In this document: positions 33,672-42,084 of the stretch, piece by piece
How positions within the stretch are numbered: the first letter of the stretch is position 1
Layout of the letters: every line of letters begins with the position of its first letter
From: Thermoleophilia bacterium
GTDB taxonomy: Bacteria > Actinomycetota > Thermoleophilia > UBA2241
Direction of reading: 5' to 3'
NCBI GenBank assembly: GCA_041393415.1
Contig: JAWKKE010000002.1
Location: 186,001-250,000 of the forward strand
DNA: 64,000 bases
Notes under the pieces: model-generated
What the model saw: the letters and a program-made list of their open reading frames with translations, nothing else
Told to the model about the DNA's origin: nothing
The model's database searches: none
Made by a program: the position numbers and the translations under genes

Positions 33672-33962
33672 ATGGACGACATCGTCGATCTCGTCTCGCG
33701 GTCCGACGACGAGCTGCGCGCGCTCATCGCCGAGCTGGAGGTCGAGGAGCGCGAGATCTCGCGCCAGCGACGGATTCTGCAGGGCAAGCTCGACATCCTG
33801 CACGCAGAGCTCGTGATGCGCCTCCAGCGCAAGCACAACGACGGCGAACACGTCATCTCCGTCGACGACCTTGAGGGACTCTCGCGCATCCTGGCCGGCC
33901 AGCCCATGACGAAGCAACCGGCCGACGCAGATCCAGACGCTGAGGGATCCGAGGGGGCCTGA
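33672..33962 (+). CDS. rsiG: RsiG-like c-di-GMP-binding anti-sigma(WhiG) factor, single-motif form
   Basis: 96 residues, mostly one helical hairpin half. The sequence EEREISRQRRILQGKLDIL contains the exact c-di-GMP signature E(X)3S(X)2R(X)3Q(X)3D at E26, S30, R33, Q37 and D41. In Streptomyces, RsiG carries two copies and binds WhiG in the presence of c-di-GMP; in Rubrobacter a single-copy RsiG works as a homodimer (established for those proteins). The copy here is the single-motif kind. whiG is at 1357-2157. It heads a group with garA and merR two bases or so apart. No diguanylate cyclase is in the window. Confidence 0.85.
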   Translation: MDDIVDLVSRSDDELRALIAELEVEEREISRQRRILQGKLDILHAELVMRLQRKHNDGEHVISVDDLEGLSRILAGQPMTKQPADADPDAEGSEGA

Positions 33963-33963
33963 C

Positions 33964-34410
33964 TTGTTCTGCCCCGAGTGCGGTACTCGCAACTCAGAGG
34001 GTGCCGACTTCTGCGTACGCTGCGGCGCCAGCCTCATCGCCGACCACCCTGAGACCACACAGAGCTACGAGCCCGGCGGGGAGAGCGGGGAGGCAACACC
34101 CTTCGCCGCGGCCGCCAACGAGGCTTGCCTTGTTATTCGTAGCGGCGGCGGGCGGGCGGGTGAAACGTACGCACTGAGGGGCGTGCGCACGACCATCGGC
34201 CGCCACCCGGATGCCGCGATCTTCCTCGACGACGTCACCGTCTCTCGTCATCACGCCATGGTGATGCACGAAGGCGATGAGTTCGTGATCGTCGACGAAG
34301 GCAGCCTCAACGGCACCTTCGTCAATCGCCGCCGCAACGAACGCACGGTACTCAGCGACGGTGACGAGATCCAGATCGGCAAGTACAAGTTCACCTTCAT
34401 CACGCCATGA
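33964..34410 (+). CDS. garA: Zinc-ribbon plus FHA domain protein, GarA/OdhI-like
   Basis: 148 residues from TTG 33964, one base after the rsiG stop. An N-terminal zinc ribbon (CPECG and CVRCG) is followed by ETTQS at about residues 38-42, like the ETTS phosphorylation motif of GarA/OdhI, and then an FHA domain with TTIGRHPDAAIFLDDVTVSR, RHHA, DEGSLNGTFVN and DGDEIQIGKYKF. GarA/OdhI, phosphorylated by PknB/PknG, controls 2-oxoglutarate metabolism. The zinc ribbon is an addition absent from the classical proteins. The adjacent merR gene matches the odhI-ftsR order of Corynebacterium. Confidence 0.8.
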   Translation: MFCPECGTRNSEGADFCVRCGASLIADHPETTQSYEPGGESGEATPFAAAANEACLVIRSGGGRAGETYALRGVRTTIGRHPDAAIFLDDVTVSRHHAMVMHEGDEFVIVDEGSLNGTFVNRRRNERTVLSDGDEIQIGKYKFTFITP

Positions 34411-34435
34411 AGACCCTCAAGACGTCCGCCGTGTC

Positions 34436-35152
34436 GTGAACGACGACGAACTCTCCTTCGACGCCAGCGAAAAGCTGCTGACCATCGGCGCCTTGGTAGA
34501 CGCCTTGCGCCGGGAGTTCCCCGACATCAGCGTCAGCAAGCTCCGTTATCTCGAAGAGCAGGGGCTCGTCACTCCGCAACGCACCAAGTCCGGCTATCGC
34601 CTTTACTCGCGAGAGGACTTCAGCCGGCTCGTACGCGTCCTCTCCATGCAGCGCGACGAGTATCTGCCTCTCAAAGTCATCCGTCGCGAGCTCGAACGGA
34701 ATCCGGCACCGACGCTGCCGACCACCAGACAAGGCCTGCCCAAGACCGAGATTCTGGTCAAGGAGCAGCGCGAGTACACAGCCGACGAGATCCACGCTCT
34801 CACGGGCGCGGACCCCACACTGCTGGCCGAACTCGAGGAGTACGAACTCGTACGGCCGCGACAGATAGGCGGCGTCCGACGCTACCTGGAGGTCGAGGCG
34901 GGTATCGTCGGCGCCGCCGCACAACTCGCCCAGATGGGCCTACGACCCAAACACCTCAGGCTCTACAAGAGCGCCGTCGATCGCGAGATCGGCCTCGTCG
35001 AACAGATCCTTCTACCGGCGCTCATGTCCAGCAAACCGGAGCGCCGGCGCGAGGCCCTCGACCAGATCGACAACATCGTCAGCGCGACGGCGCAGCTCCG
35101 CCAACTCCTCCTCTCGAGAGGACTCCACGAACTCACCGCCAAGCCTCAGTAG
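34436..35152 (+). CDS. MerR family regulator, FtsR-like
   Basis: About 238 residues. The N-terminal winged helix has TIGALVDALRREFPDISVSK and LRYLEEQGLVTPQRTKSGYR in sequence, the MerR fold; the C-terminal half is a helical domain without metal-binding cysteines. The position directly after a GarA-like gene is the same as for ftsR (Corynebacterium) and its mycobacterial counterpart, which affect ftsZ expression, so FtsR-like is a reasonable inference. The start is uncertain: GTG 34436 is the first in-frame start after the garA stop, without a clear ribosome site. Confidence 0.8.
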   Translation: MNDDELSFDASEKLLTIGALVDALRREFPDISVSKLRYLEEQGLVTPQRTKSGYRLYSREDFSRLVRVLSMQRDEYLPLKVIRRELERNPAPTLPTTRQGLPKTEILVKEQREYTADEIHALTGADPTLLAELEEYELVRPRQIGGVRRYLEVEAGIVGAAAQLAQMGLRPKHLRLYKSAVDREIGLVEQILLPALMSSKPERRREALDQIDNIVSATAQLRQLLLSRGLHELTAKPQ

Positions 35153-35164
35153 CAGGAGACCACG

Positions 35165-35692
35165 ATGACGGACCTATCCATCGACCTGGCGGCCCACGTC
35201 CGCTCCATTCCAGACTTTCCCAAGCCCGGCATCCTGTTCTACGACATCATGCCGCTCCTCCAGAACCCGGTCGCCTTGCGCGAGGCCGTCGACCGCATCA
35301 TCGAGTACGGCACCGCCAAACACGTCGACATCGTTCTCGGAGCTGAAGCCAGAGGGTTCATTCTCGGCCCCGCGGTCGCCTACGGTCTCGGGGCCGGCTT
35401 CGTCTGCGCCCGCAAGCCCGGCAAGCTCCCGTTCACGACCATAACCGCCGAATACGATCTCGAGTACGGCACCGACCGGCTTGAGATTCACAGCGACGCA
35501 ATCCAACCCGGGCAGAACGTCCTCATCCACGATGACCTTCTGGCGACGGGAGGAACCGCCAAAGCGAAGATCCAGCTTGTCGAGAAGCTCGGCGGGAACG
35601 TCGTCGGGTGCGCATTCGTCGTCGAGCTTGAGGATCTCGCGGGGCGCGACCACATCGGCGACTACGACGTCGTCAGCCTGCTGCGCTACTGA
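35165..35692 (+). CDS. apt: Adenine phosphoribosyltransferase
   Basis: 175 residues; salvages adenine to AMP with PRPP. Key parts are IPDFPKPGILFYDI, LGAEARGFILGPAVA, the CARKPGKLP flexible loop and the PRPP site VLIHDDLLATGGTAKA. AGGAG precedes the ATG 12 bases after merR. It ends the plus-strand series; convergent genes follow after a 263-base gap. Confidence 0.95.
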   Translation: MTDLSIDLAAHVRSIPDFPKPGILFYDIMPLLQNPVALREAVDRIIEYGTAKHVDIVLGAEARGFILGPAVAYGLGAGFVCARKPGKLPFTTITAEYDLEYGTDRLEIHSDAIQPGQNVLIHDDLLATGGTAKAKIQLVEKLGGNVVGCAFVVELEDLAGRDHIGDYDVVSLLRY

Positions 35693-35955
35693 ACCTCTCG
35701 ACCGCCAGTGTAGGCGCAACCCGTCAAGGCGGGGGAGACGGCATTGCCGGAGCCGTCGCCAAGCCAACACATCACGAGGTTGTAGCCACCGCTAGTAGTC
35801 CGCCACGCAGGATGTCAGTGTTGCGAGCGCTGCTACTTGTCATAACGGACATTATCGTGCATTACTGCTGACCTCGACGGCCGCTCTGGCATCGATCAGC
35901 TGATGGCTCCGTGTGTATTCTCTTGACGGCCGGGCGCCCTCCGCTGCCGCCGCGA
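35693..35955. other. Intergenic region between convergent apt and nudix genes
   Basis: 263 bases without a supported gene. A 6-bp inverted repeat (GACGGC, GCCGTC) with a 9-base loop near 35738-35758 may be a weak terminator for apt. TTGTCA (35837-35842) with CATTAC 17 bases later looks like a promoter but has no gene downstream in its direction. The stretch 35800-35870 is noticeably richer in A/T than its surroundings. Confidence 0.4.
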
Positions 35956-36525
35956 CTACCAGCGCCGACCGAGGAACTGCGGCGCACTCGGGAGATCGCG
36001 AGTGCAGTCGCAGAGGAACTCGTTGATTGGCGGCCGTACATCCACGTTGCGAAGCTGAACTTCGTCCAAGAACGCGGCCGCCAATATCGCTTCGTCGCGC
36101 GGAACCGGCGGCACCTCGCGCGCGGCCGTCACTTCAAAGACAAGATGCACCACATGCTTGCGATACTCCGGATCCGGTGAGATCGACTCGATTATGGCCA
36201 GTAGCTTGTTGACGGCGACTCGCAATCCGAGCTCCTCGCGGAATTCGCGCCGCAGCGCATCCGAGAGCGACTCGCCGAAGCCCACGCCGCCACCCGGCAG
36301 CAGCCAGTACGTCTCTTCGCCACGTGCCTGTTCGACCATGAGGATGCGACGTTCCTCTACAAGAAGCCCCGCCACACGCAATCGCGGGGCTTCTCCGGGC
36401 ACGAACATATGTTCGTCACTGGGAACGCCGATCGGTGGCGGCGATGAGCTCCCGGGGTCCCGCGACGAGGTGCCGCGTGGATCGGTTCCCGTTCCTGGCC
36501 GTTCTTCGTCCCGCATCCGGATCAC
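35956..36525 (-). CDS. Nudix hydrolase
   Basis: 189 residues. The Nudix box is complete: G-x5-E-x7-REUxEE, seen as GGGVGFGESLSDALRREFRE then ELGL. The N-terminal 45 residues are a low-complexity Pro/Ser/Arg tail. The substrate cannot be told from the sequence. Its GTG start overlaps the dut stop by 4 bases (GTGA), so both belong to one operon and a nucleotide-cleaning role would fit. An ATG nine bases later is an alternative start. Confidence 0.82.
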   Translation of the reverse strand: MIRMRDEERPGTGTDPRGTSSRDPGSSSPPPIGVPSDEHMFVPGEAPRLRVAGLLVEERRILMVEQARGEETYWLLPGGGVGFGESLSDALRREFREELGLRVAVNKLLAIIESISPDPEYRKHVVHLVFEVTAAREVPPVPRDEAILAAAFLDEVQLRNVDVRPPINEFLCDCTRDLPSAPQFLGRRW

Positions 36526-37055
36526 CCCGACTTCCCTCCCCGGTGCCCACTCGACCCGAACCCGCGCTCTCCACGTTGGGTCGTATCGAGGTCGCCGCCG
36601 AGCTCGAGTCGGACAGATGTTACCGGCGTGAAGAGCAATTGGGCGATGCGGTCACCGGCGTGTACGACGAAGGACTCCCGGGTGTCGGTGTTGAGCACGA
36701 TGAGCCGTACCTCGCCCCTGTATCCGGGATCGATGAGACCTGGCGCATTGACGAGCGTGATTCCGTGACGTGCTGCAAGCCCCGAACGCGGGAGCGTCAA
36801 CGCGGCCAGATCATGCGGAAGTCCGAGGACGAGACCGGTGCTCACGAGCGCACGTTCTTGCGGAGGGATCACAACCTCCTCGGCAGCACAGAGATCGTAG
36901 GCGGCGTCATGATCGTAGGCGCGAACCGGCATGCGCGCCTGGTCATGGATGAGTTGAACGCGCACCTCGCGGCCATGCTCGGCGGCTTCGGCGCCCCGAT
37001 CGCCGACAGCGGGATCGGTAGCGGGACGCGAACCTGCGTCAGCGGATGGCATCAC
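36522..37055 (-). CDS. dut: dUTP diphosphatase
   Basis: Hydrolyses dUTP to dUMP. All five trimeric dUTPase motifs are visible: AAYDL, PRSGLA, NAPGLIDPGYRG, RIAQLLF and the C-terminal RGERGFGSSG. The first 30 residues are a variable tail; 177 residues in total, slightly long. The GTG at 37055 overlaps the hflX stop by 4 bases; an ATG is the next codon. It lies between hflX and nudix on the minus strand. Confidence 0.93.
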   Translation of the reverse strand: MMPSADAGSRPATDPAVGDRGAEAAEHGREVRVQLIHDQARMPVRAYDHDAAYDLCAAEEVVIPPQERALVSTGLVLGLPHDLAALTLPRSGLAARHGITLVNAPGLIDPGYRGEVRLIVLNTDTRESFVVHAGDRIAQLLFTPVTSVRLELGGDLDTTQRGERGFGSSGHRGGKSG

Positions 37056-38446
37056 GCCTGCTCACGAGAGCGGTCGGCGGCTGGAACGGCTTCACAGCCG
37101 TCACGATCGATAGCGACGGCCGTGTGCACAGCCGATGATGCATCGATGTCCGCGCTCACCGCGTCGCCGGACACACTGTATCGGGCGTAGCGGCCCGCCT
37201 CGGCGGCGGGAAGGCGGGCCTCAAACAGAATGCCCTCCGCCGTGTGCTGTTCGTGCACGTCGCTGGCGACGCCTCGCAGGCGATGCATCTCCGCCGCAGC
37301 GGCGTACGGAAAGAGAAGATGGACCGGGCTCAAGTCGCGATCAAAGAACTCCGCCAACCGCTCCTGCAGCCCATCCAGACCCTCACCGCGCTCCGCGGCG
37401 ATGAAGACCGCTTCCGGGTACAGAGCGCGCAGTCGCGTGAATTGGCCCTCGTCGACGAGGTCGACCTTGTTGAAGACAACCAATCGCGGAGCATGCGAGC
37501 CCAACATGTCGAGCACTTCGGCAACGGTCTGCGCATGAGCCTCGATCTCCTGAAGGTCAAGGCTGGCGTCGGCGACCACGAGCACCAGATCGGCGAGCGT
37601 GCTCTCTTCGAGTGTCGACGTAAAGGCATCGACGAGGCTGTGCGGGAGCTTGCGAATGAACCCGACCGTGTCGGTGACGACATAGTCGCGATCACGAAAG
37701 CGATACGAACGCGAGGTTGGATCGAGCGTCTCGAAGAGCCGATCCCGCGCCGCCACATCGGCGTTGGTGAGCGCGTTCAGGAGAGTGGACTTGCCGGCGT
37801 TGGTGTAGCCCGCGAGCGCGATCAGCGGCACGGCCGTCTTGAGACGCCGTGCCCGCTGCGTACGGCGTGCATTTGCCATCTGCTCGATGCGCCGGCGCAA
37901 CGTCTGAATGCGGCGGCGGACGACCCGGCGATCCACCTCAAGCTTGGTCTCTCCGGGGCCACGCATGTCGACGCCGGCGCCGAGGCGGGAGAGCACGAGG
38001 CCCTTGCCGCGCATGCGCGTGAGCTCGTACTCGAGCTGAGCGAGGTGCACCTGGAGCGTCCCTTCGAGCGAGTGGGCATGCTTGCTGAAGACACTCAGAA
38101 TGAGCTCTGTGCGATCCAGCACGTCGACGTCGACGACGTCGAGAACCGCTGCGACCTGGGCGGGGGTAAGGTCGTCTTCGCACACGACCACCGTGGCTCC
38201 CGTCGCCGCAACCATCTCCTTGAGCTCGGCGAGCTTCCCCTTCCCCAGGTACGACTGAGCGTGTGGTCTGTCCTTGCGCTGCACGACGTCGCCCAGCCAG
38301 TCCATGTCGGCCGACCGCAAGAGCTCCTTGATCTCGCCGAGCTCATCGCCGCGCTCACCGCCTCCACCGGGAAGAACAGCGAAGACGACAGCCCGTGGTC
38401 GTGGCAGGGTAACACCGGTCTCGACCGTCCGCGGTCCGCGACTCAC
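37052..38446 (-). CDS. hflX: GTPase HflX
   Basis: Ribosome-associated GTPase that rescues or splits stalled 70S particles. The N-terminal subdomain contains HAQSYLGKGKLAELKE and GQVHLAQLEYELTRM-like QVHLAQLEYELTRMRG, then a coiled region (RRIQTLRRRIEQ), and the G domain with GYTNAGKSTLLNAL, DTVGFIRKLPH and NKVDLVD. I chose GTG 38446 with AAGGGGGG just upstream; earlier codons look non-coding. 464 residues. The long C-terminal part ends in a variable tail. Confidence 0.93.
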   Translation of the reverse strand: MSRGPRTVETGVTLPRPRAVVFAVLPGGGGERGDELGEIKELLRSADMDWLGDVVQRKDRPHAQSYLGKGKLAELKEMVAATGATVVVCEDDLTPAQVAAVLDVVDVDVLDRTELILSVFSKHAHSLEGTLQVHLAQLEYELTRMRGKGLVLSRLGAGVDMRGPGETKLEVDRRVVRRRIQTLRRRIEQMANARRTQRARRLKTAVPLIALAGYTNAGKSTLLNALTNADVAARDRLFETLDPTSRSYRFRDRDYVVTDTVGFIRKLPHSLVDAFTSTLEESTLADLVLVVADASLDLQEIEAHAQTVAEVLDMLGSHAPRLVVFNKVDLVDEGQFTRLRALYPEAVFIAAERGEGLDGLQERLAEFFDRDLSPVHLLFPYAAAAEMHRLRGVASDVHEQHTAEGILFEARLPAAEAGRYARYSVSGDAVSADIDASSAVHTAVAIDRDGCEAVPAADRSREQA

Positions 38447-38477
38447 GACACCCCCCTTCCCCGCCGACCCCAGAACA

Positions 38478-39653
38478 CTACAGACGAACGCGCTCCTCGA
38501 TGCGCTTGACGGCCTCATGTAAGCGGTCGTCCGGCAGCGTTAGCGACAGGCGCACGTACCCCTCGCCGCAGGCACCATATGCCGCTCCCGGCGTAACAAC
38601 AACGTCGGCCTGCTCGAGCATCTGCTCGGTGAAACTCGCCGACGTGTACCCATCGGGCACCGCCACCCAGAGGTAGATGGTGCCTTTGGGTGCGTCGACC
38701 GTGAGGCCAAGGCCGCGCAAAGCAGTGACGAGCGCGTCACGACGATGCTCGTAGATCCGGCACTGGCTGCGCACACACTCTTGTGAGCCGGTGAGCGCCG
38801 CGGCCGCGGCACGCTGCACCGCCGCGAACATCCCCGAGTCCATGTTGGTCTTCAGTCGCCAGAAAGCGTCGACGACGTCTGGGTTGCCTACGAGGGCGCC
38901 CGCACGCCAGCCCGTCATGTTGTAACTCTTGGACAGACTGAAGACCTCGACGCCGACGTCCTTCGCTCCAGGAGTCTCGAGAAAGCTCGGCGCCACGTAG
39001 TCGGCGTAGGTGATGTCGCCGTAGGCATTGTCGTGCACGACGACGATCCCGTGGCGCTGTGCAAAATCGACCAAGCGCGCGAAGAAATCGTCTTCGATGA
39101 CGGCACCCGTGGGGTTGTTGGGATAACAGACGAAAATCATGCGCGCCTTGGCGAGAACGTCGGCGGGAATCGCCTCGAGATCGGGTTGGAAGCCGAGTTC
39201 GGGAACCAATGGCAGCGCGACCGGCACGCCACCGGCGAGCATCGGACCGGTGGCGTACACCGGATACCCCGGATCGCTGGCCAGCGCCACGTCGCCCGGA
39301 TCAAGGAGAGCGAGCGGCAAGTGAGCGATACCCTCCTTGGCGCCGAGCAGCGGAACGATCTCCGTGCCGACATCGAGTTGAACCCCGAAGCGATCGGCGT
39401 AGTACGAGGCCACCGCCTCACGAAAGACCAGTTCGCCTTGGTTGCTCGGATACTGATGCGTCGCCGGATCGCGCGAGGCAATCGCCAGCGCGTCGACGAT
39501 GTGCTCCGGCGTAGGCAGATCAGGGTCGCCGATCCCCAGGCTAATGACATCGATCCCTGCGGCGCGGCGCTCCGCGATGCGCCGCTCGATGCCGGCGAAC
39601 AGGTAGGGTGGCAAGCTCTCTACGCGTTGTGCAAACCTCATCGGCATCCTCAT
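38478..39653 (-). CDS. dapL: LL-diaminopimelate aminotransferase
   Basis: Fold-type I PLP aminotransferase of 391 residues, close to DapL: RVESLPPYLFAGIE at the N-terminus, ISLGIGDPDLPTPEHIV, GAKEGIAHL, YPNNPTGAV, and the PLP lysine in SLSKSYNMTGWR. DapL converts tetrahydrodipicolinate directly to LL-diaminopimelate. Its ATG overlaps the dapF stop by 4 bases, and dapA and dapB are also in the window, so the direct aminotransferase route to lysine and peptidoglycan precursors seems complete. Other class I aminotransferases are similar, so substrate rests on sequence likeness and context. Confidence 0.86.
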   Translation of the reverse strand: MRMPMRFAQRVESLPPYLFAGIERRIAERRAAGIDVISLGIGDPDLPTPEHIVDALAIASRDPATHQYPSNQGELVFREAVASYYADRFGVQLDVGTEIVPLLGAKEGIAHLPLALLDPGDVALASDPGYPVYATGPMLAGGVPVALPLVPELGFQPDLEAIPADVLAKARMIFVCYPNNPTGAVIEDDFFARLVDFAQRHGIVVVHDNAYGDITYADYVAPSFLETPGAKDVGVEVFSLSKSYNMTGWRAGALVGNPDVVDAFWRLKTNMDSGMFAAVQRAAAAALTGSQECVRSQCRIYEHRRDALVTALRGLGLTVDAPKGTIYLWVAVPDGYTSASFTEQMLEQADVVVTPGAAYGACGEGYVRLSLTLPDDRLHEAVKRIEERVRL

Positions 39654-40489
39654 TCGATATGCGTCAGGAACTCAGACGACAGGTCGCCGTGGTAGATCTC
39701 CTCGGCCGGACCGGTCATGAAGACACGCCAATCCGGCTTGACGTCGATCTCGAGCTTCCCTCCGGGCAGCTCAATGGTGACCGGCGACACGCAGTGACCC
39801 GAGCGCACAAGGGCGGCCGCCGTCGCCGTAGCGCCGGTTCCGCAGGCCCACGTCTCCCCCACGCCACGTTCCCAGACACGGACTTTGGCTTCGTGCTCGT
39901 TGACCACCTTGACGAACTCGACGTTGGTCCTACGAGGAAAGTAGTCGTGTTCCTCGATAAGCGGACCCACCTCGTGCAGCGGGACCAGCTCGAGCGGCCA
40001 CGGCGACTGGATGATCGCATGAGGATTGCCGACATCCACAAAGGTGAAGGCGAAACTGCGGCCGGCGGCGTGCAGCGGAGCTTCGATCGCGTCGCCCTCG
40101 ACGCCCGTGAGTTTCTCGCCACCGAAGCGGGCAAAGCCCATGTCGACCGTCACCATGTAGCCATCGCCGAGCTTCGGCGTAATCGGTCCTGCGGCCGTGT
40201 CGAGAACCACGGTGTCACCCGAGATGCTGCCCTCCATCTTGAGCTTGCGAGCAACCATGCGCACACCGTTGCCGCACATCTCCGCTTCGCTGCCGTCGGG
40301 ATTGAGGATACGCAAGGAGAATCGGTTCTCGCCGGTCTGTGCGCCGATGACGAGAATGCCGTCGCTGCCGATGCCGAGATTGCGATCGCACAGCAGACGC
40401 ACACGTTCGGCGGTGAGTTCGAACGGCAAGTGCTCCTCGTGGAAGATGATGTAGTTATTACCGAGTCCTTGCCACTTGGAGAACTGCAC
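39650..40489 (-). CDS. dapF: Diaminopimelate epimerase
   Basis: Interconverts LL- and meso-diaminopimelate with two catalytic cysteines, seen in EMCGNGVRM and WACGTGATA. The N-terminus FSKWQGLGNNYIIF has GNN where most members have GND. I chose GTG 40489, which puts the first strand at the expected place (279 residues); ATG 40564, two bases from the miaA stop, would add 25 unlikely residues. Overlaps dapL. Confidence 0.93.
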   Translation of the reverse strand: MQFSKWQGLGNNYIIFHEEHLPFELTAERVRLLCDRNLGIGSDGILVIGAQTGENRFSLRILNPDGSEAEMCGNGVRMVARKLKMEGSISGDTVVLDTAAGPITPKLGDGYMVTVDMGFARFGGEKLTGVEGDAIEAPLHAAGRSFAFTFVDVGNPHAIIQSPWPLELVPLHEVGPLIEEHDYFPRRTNVEFVKVVNEHEAKVRVWERGVGETWACGTGATATAAALVRSGHCVSPVTIELPGGKLEIDVKPDWRVFMTGPAEEIYHGDLSSEFLTHIE

Positions 40490-40565
40490 CCGCCCTAGAC
40501 CCTGCCATCGTTGCTGCACGCGCCTACGCCCCCTCACATCGCGGCTACGAATTTGAGCGAGCATC

Positions 40566-41501
40566 TTACCATGCTCGCCCCTCGACCAGCCTCAGAGCCT
40601 CTCGCGCCGTCGCCTCGAGACCGGCGCCCGTCGTCAGTCGCGTCGCATTCGGCAGCTTGCGCATCCACGTGAGTTGGCGCCGAACAAGCGCCCGCGTACG
40701 CGACTTCATGGTCGCCGCGGCAGCGGCAAGCGATGTCTCACCATCGACATAGGCGAGCAACTCACGCACGCCGATCGCCTGCCGAGCCGTTCGACTGAAC
40801 GGACCACCCCAACGAGCGGCCGCGACTTCTTCGGCCGCGCCCTGTGCCACCATCCAGTCCACGCGCGCGTCGATGCGTTGTGACAGCGCATCTCTGTCTT
40901 GATCCGGATCGAGGACCATGAGGAGATGGTCATAGCGCTCGCCGGGTAACCAGAGTTGATCGCGCCCCAAGACGCGTCTGCCAGAGCCTCCCGCGTGGGC
41001 TGCTTCGAGAGCGCGGATCACACGCCGTGGATTCGCCAAGTCGACACGTGCCGCCGCGTCTGGGTCAAGACGGCGGAGCTCGGCCACGAGGTCCTCGGGC
41101 TCGCTCGCCCAGCGCCGCTCCAGCTCGGCGCGCTCCTCAAGATCGGCGGCGGCGGCGAACGCAAGATCCCCCAGTGCCGCCCGCAGGTACAAACCCGATC
41201 CCCCCTCAACGACCACCGCGCGGCCCCGCGCCAGTAGGTCGTCGATCACGGCATGCGCAGCGCGCGCATATTCCGCCACGGTGTACTCGCGCTGAGGCGC
41301 CACGAACCCGACCATGTGATGCGCGATACGCGCCTGTTCCTGGAGGCTGGGTTGGTTGGTGACGATCGCCAATCCGGCGTAGACCTGCATCGAATCGGCA
41401 ACGACTATCTCGGCGTCCAACTCCTCCGCGAGTCTCGTCGCCACTTCGGACTTGCCGAGCGCCGTTGCCCCGAAGAGTGCGACCAGCGGGGGCCTAGCCA
41501 T
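40566..41501 (-). CDS. miaA: tRNA dimethylallyltransferase
   Basis: Adds the isopentenyl group to A37 of tRNAs reading U-starting codons, the substrate later methylthiolated by MiaB (42903-44228). P-loop FGATALGKSEVA, then VADSMQVYAGL, TNQPS, and EGGSGLYLRA are family marks. 311 residues. The start overlaps the AMMECR1-domain gene by 8 bases. Two genes of the AMMECR1/Memo pair separate miaA from miaB. Confidence 0.94.
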   Translation of the reverse strand: MARPPLVALFGATALGKSEVATRLAEELDAEIVVADSMQVYAGLAIVTNQPSLQEQARIAHHMVGFVAPQREYTVAEYARAAHAVIDDLLARGRAVVVEGGSGLYLRAALGDLAFAAAADLEERAELERRWASEPEDLVAELRRLDPDAAARVDLANPRRVIRALEAAHAGGSGRRVLGRDQLWLPGERYDHLLMVLDPDQDRDALSQRIDARVDWMVAQGAAEEVAAARWGGPFSRTARQAIGVRELLAYVDGETSLAAAAATMKSRTRALVRRQLTWMRKLPNATRLTTGAGLEATAREALRLVEGRAW

Positions 41502-42084
41502 CCGCGTCGCGCCCCGCCTCTTCTTGCTCGGCGAGCACGGTCTCGGCGGAATCCCCCTCGCGACAACGGATCACACGGAAGCGCTCAACCTCATAAGCCT
41601 CACTTGGGCGAATCCCCGCCTTCTCGAGCGCGATGCCCACCTGAGTCGCCACTGAGTCCACGCCGGCGAGGTCTGGAAGGAGCACACCACGACGCCACCC
41701 ACTGCGGACGATCACGCCAAAGCGCCTCGCATCGAGCTCGTCGAGGGCGCAAGGTTCGCTCGCGGAAAGAATGTCGACGGAACAGGTGAGATCATCCAGC
41801 TCTCCGGGACGCACCGGCGCGAAACGCGGATCGTTGAACGCCGCTGCATAGGCGTTGCGCGAGATCTCGCTACCGAGATCTGGTTCCGCCGGCGCCAGTG
41901 TGCCCACGCAACCTCGGAGCTCGCCGTGTTTCTTCAGCGAGACGAAGCAGGCCGCACGCTGCTCGTACAGGGCGTGCCCAGGAGCCTGTGGCACAGGCTC
42001 TCGGCGCACATGCCTGCCCACGCAGACACGCGCGTAGTCGGCAGGTCCAACCACGCCGTCTGTCGTGTGTTCTCCCTCCGTCAC
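41494..42084 (-). CDS. amrA: AMMECR1 domain protein (AmmeMemoRadiSam system protein A)
   Basis: 196 residues with the AMMECR1 fold: ACFVSLKKHGELRGCVGTL, then AYAAAFNDPRFAPV, LDDLTCSVDILS and GVLLPDLAGVDS. The invariant LRGCVG (usually LRGCIG) is present. Its role is unknown; the family often occurs with a Memo-like protein and a radical SAM enzyme. The Memo-like gene overlaps it by 4 bases (GTGA), but no adjacent radical SAM partner other than MiaB is present. Confidence 0.88.
   Translation of the reverse strand: MTEGEHTTDGVVGPADYARVCVGRHVRREPVPQAPGHALYEQRAACFVSLKKHGELRGCVGTLAPAEPDLGSEISRNAYAAAFNDPRFAPVRPGELDDLTCSVDILSASEPCALDELDARRFGVIVRSGWRRGVLLPDLAGVDSVATQVGIALEKAGIRPSEAYEVERFRVIRCREGDSAETVLAEQEEAGRDADG

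Noticed and set aside
35837..35865. Plus-strand promoter TTGTCA-17-CATTAC between apt and nudix
   Set aside because: The -10 matches poorly and no gene lies downstream in that direction; only antisense frames to nudix.
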